Assembly: GCA_023818965.1 (NCBI GenBank)
Contig: JAMWCD010000006.1
Location: forward strand, 62,001 to 126,000
Direction: 5' to 3'
DNA from: Candidatus Omnitrophota bacterium
GTDB lineage: Bacteria; Ratteibacteria; UBA8468; B48-G9; DTJG01
DNA: 64,000 nt
The notes beneath the pieces were generated by a model, which did no database searches, had not been told where the DNA came from, and saw nothing but the letters and a program-made list of their open reading frames with translations. The position numbers were made by a program, and so were the translations under genes. Below, in pieces: positions 62,891 through 64,000 of this stretch. Each line of letters begins with the position of its first letter. Positions within the stretch are counted from its first letter, which is position 1.

Positions 62891-64000
62891 ATGGAAAAGA
62901 TTATTTCTTTTGATAGTGGAACAACAAATACAAAGGTTTTTCTGTTTTCAATAAACGGGAAACTGCTGAAAAATTTTTCAACACCCACAGGTATTTCATT
63001 TCCTCAACCACTTTTTGCCGAGCAAAATTGTAATGACTGGATTGGCACAATTATCAGAGGAATAAGAAACGTTGGAGATAGCAGTGTAAGGGGGATTTCA
63101 GGAAGTTTCCAGGGTGGTACCTTTGTTTTACTCGATAAACATTTAAAACCACTGGTGCCAGCAATTACCTGGCTTGATAACAGAAGCAGGGACATTGCTT
63201 CAGATTTTGTTAAAAAATATGGTGAAGATTTTTTTTATAGGAAAACTGGTTATGTGCCACGTGGGTGGTCATGCCTGTTTAATCTTCTCTGGATAAAAAA
63301 ATTCAAACCTGAAGTTTTTAGAAAAATTGCTCGCATTTCATTTGTTGCTGATTATGTGAATTATTTTTTCACAGGTAATTTTGCTCTTGACCATACAAGT
63401 GCCGCAATAACAACCCTGTACAATTTAGAAAAAAAGCAGTGGGATGAGGAATTACTGGAGATTGCAGGAATAAAAAAGCAGATGCTTGGTGAGATTGTTC
63501 AGGCATCAGATGTAATAGGAAGATTAAAAAAAGACACTGCAAAAACCATCGGTCTTGAAGCAGGAATTCCAGTTTTTGCGGGCGGACATGACCAGTATTG
63601 TGCAAGTTTTGGTGCAGGTGCAGCAAAAACAAATAGAATTCTTGTTTCCTGTGGAACTGCATGGGTTTTACTTGCTACTACCAGTAAAATGGTTTTTGAT
63701 CCGCAAAGACAATTCTGTCCAGGACCGCATGTTAAAAAGAATCTTTATGGTCTTATGTATGCCATCAGCAATGGCGGTATTATTTATGATTGGGGAAGAA
63801 AGATTTTTTCATGTGAATTTGATTCTTTTAAGGGACCTTCAGGAATTATTATTGCACCAGAGTTTAACACAGGAAATGGTGCAATACTGAATCTTAATCT
63901 TTCAACGAACTCGCACCAGATTTTGCAGGCAATTGTGGAATGTCTTTGTTTTCAGGTTCGTAAATGCCTTGAAAGGGTAGAAGAGATTTTACCATCAGGT
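62891..64000 (+). CDS. FGGY-family carbohydrate kinase (3' end outside window)
   Basis: 370 codons are visible and open to the right edge. The N-terminal phosphate loop SFDSGTTNTKVFLF is at residues ~6-19. WLDNRSRD is the sugar-site region. GGHDQYCASFGAGA, near residue 230, is the FGGY-domain II motif with the catalytic Asp. Xylulokinase, ribulokinase and L-fuculokinase are the main choices. It should phosphorylate the ketose made by the isomerase encoded just before. Confidence 0.88.
   Translation, partial: MEKIISFDSGTTNTKVFLFSINGKLLKNFSTPTGISFPQPLFAEQNCNDWIGTIIRGIRNVGDSSVRGISGSFQGGTFVLLDKHLKPLVPAITWLDNRSRDIASDFVKKYGEDFFYRKTGYVPRGWSCLFNLLWIKKFKPEVFRKIARISFVADYVNYFFTGNFALDHTSAAITTLYNLEKKQWDEELLEIAGIKKQMLGEIVQASDVIGRLKKDTAKTIGLEAGIPVFAGGHDQYCASFGAGAAKTNRILVSCGTAWVLLATTSKMVFDPQRQFCPGPHVKKNLYGLMYAISNGGIIYDWGRKIFSCEFDSFKGPSGIIIAPEFNTGNGAILNLNLSTNSHQILQAIVECLCFQVRKCLERVEEILPSG

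Noticed and set aside
1-64000. CRISPR array, prophage or classical insertion sequence
   Set aside because: No regularly spaced repeats, no cas, integrase, capsid or transposase genes were found on either strand.

Overview
The window is a gene-dense, AT-rich stretch of a bacterial chromosome. There are no phage genes, no rRNA genes and no CRISPR array. It carries a rod-shape and peptidoglycan set (mreBCD, PBP2, RodA, MurJ), PlsY/GpsA phospholipid synthesis, riboflavin, purine, folate-dependent and CoA genes, corrinoid-linked proteins and many carbohydrate-active proteins. The mix of a GH106-like glycosidase, a ceramidase-family protein, a methyltransferase-type URO-D protein, DUF1844, DUF6485 and a TIGR03960-type radical SAM protein is typical of uncultivated anaerobic saccharolytic bacteria of the Omnitrophota/PVC or FCB kind. 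That placement is inference; no marker here fixes a phylum.

Layout. (1) 1-7706, plus strand: 3' part of an HD-GYP regulator, mreB-mreC-mreD-mrdA-rodA, and a radical SAM protein. (2) 7809-8819: sugar nucleotidyltransferase with a near-consensus promoter so close that the mRNA may be leaderless. (3) 8820-13623, minus: lysC, then fmt, a ROK kinase and a URO-D-like protein with an odd repeated tail; copy A of a 150-bp repeat lies between lysC and fmt. (4) 13752-21439, plus: coaX-birA-CorC-lysS-murJ-M50 protease-DUF1844-uvrC, almost all overlapping. (5) 21440-27437: GH106-like hydrolase (minus), divergent ceramidase-like gene and DUF6485, and a secreted PLD-like protein (minus). (6) 27572-34715, plus: two polyol-type dehydrogenases coupled to ribD-ribE-ribBA, a 411-bp inverted-repeat-flanked DUF559 nuclease element, ribH, nusB and a YbhN-like membrane protein. 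(7) 50230-34639, minus: a run of about twenty closely packed genes from one very good promoter, from a corrinoid protein through plsY, gpsA, purN, argG, thiL, tsaE, oppBCDF, an ABC exporter pair, proC, a purine nucleoside phosphorylase and rpsU to a frameshifted sugar kinase. (8) 50338-64000, plus: tRNA-Val, dnaK with an intrinsic terminator, copy B of the repeat, then purM, a phasin-like gene, ubiB, obgE, prfB, coaB, a CBM9-like protein, a NagB/PIG-L fusion, a pentose/fucose isomerase-like protein and an FGGY kinase cut by the window end.

Most neighbours overlap by a few bases (ATGA or longer), so translational coupling is the rule. Convergent genes meet with 0-3 bp or overlap, and only one convincing intrinsic terminator was found.

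Items most worth a second look: the inverted pair of 150-bp repeats with terminal inverted repeats; the DUF559 element inserted into the riboflavin operon; a sugar kinase gene split only by a run of nine T; a URO-D protein with a Lys/Phe/Gly repeat tail; a CoaX protein lacking its motif-1 aspartate; and a compact UvrC. No clearly new multi-gene defence or biosynthetic system is visible.
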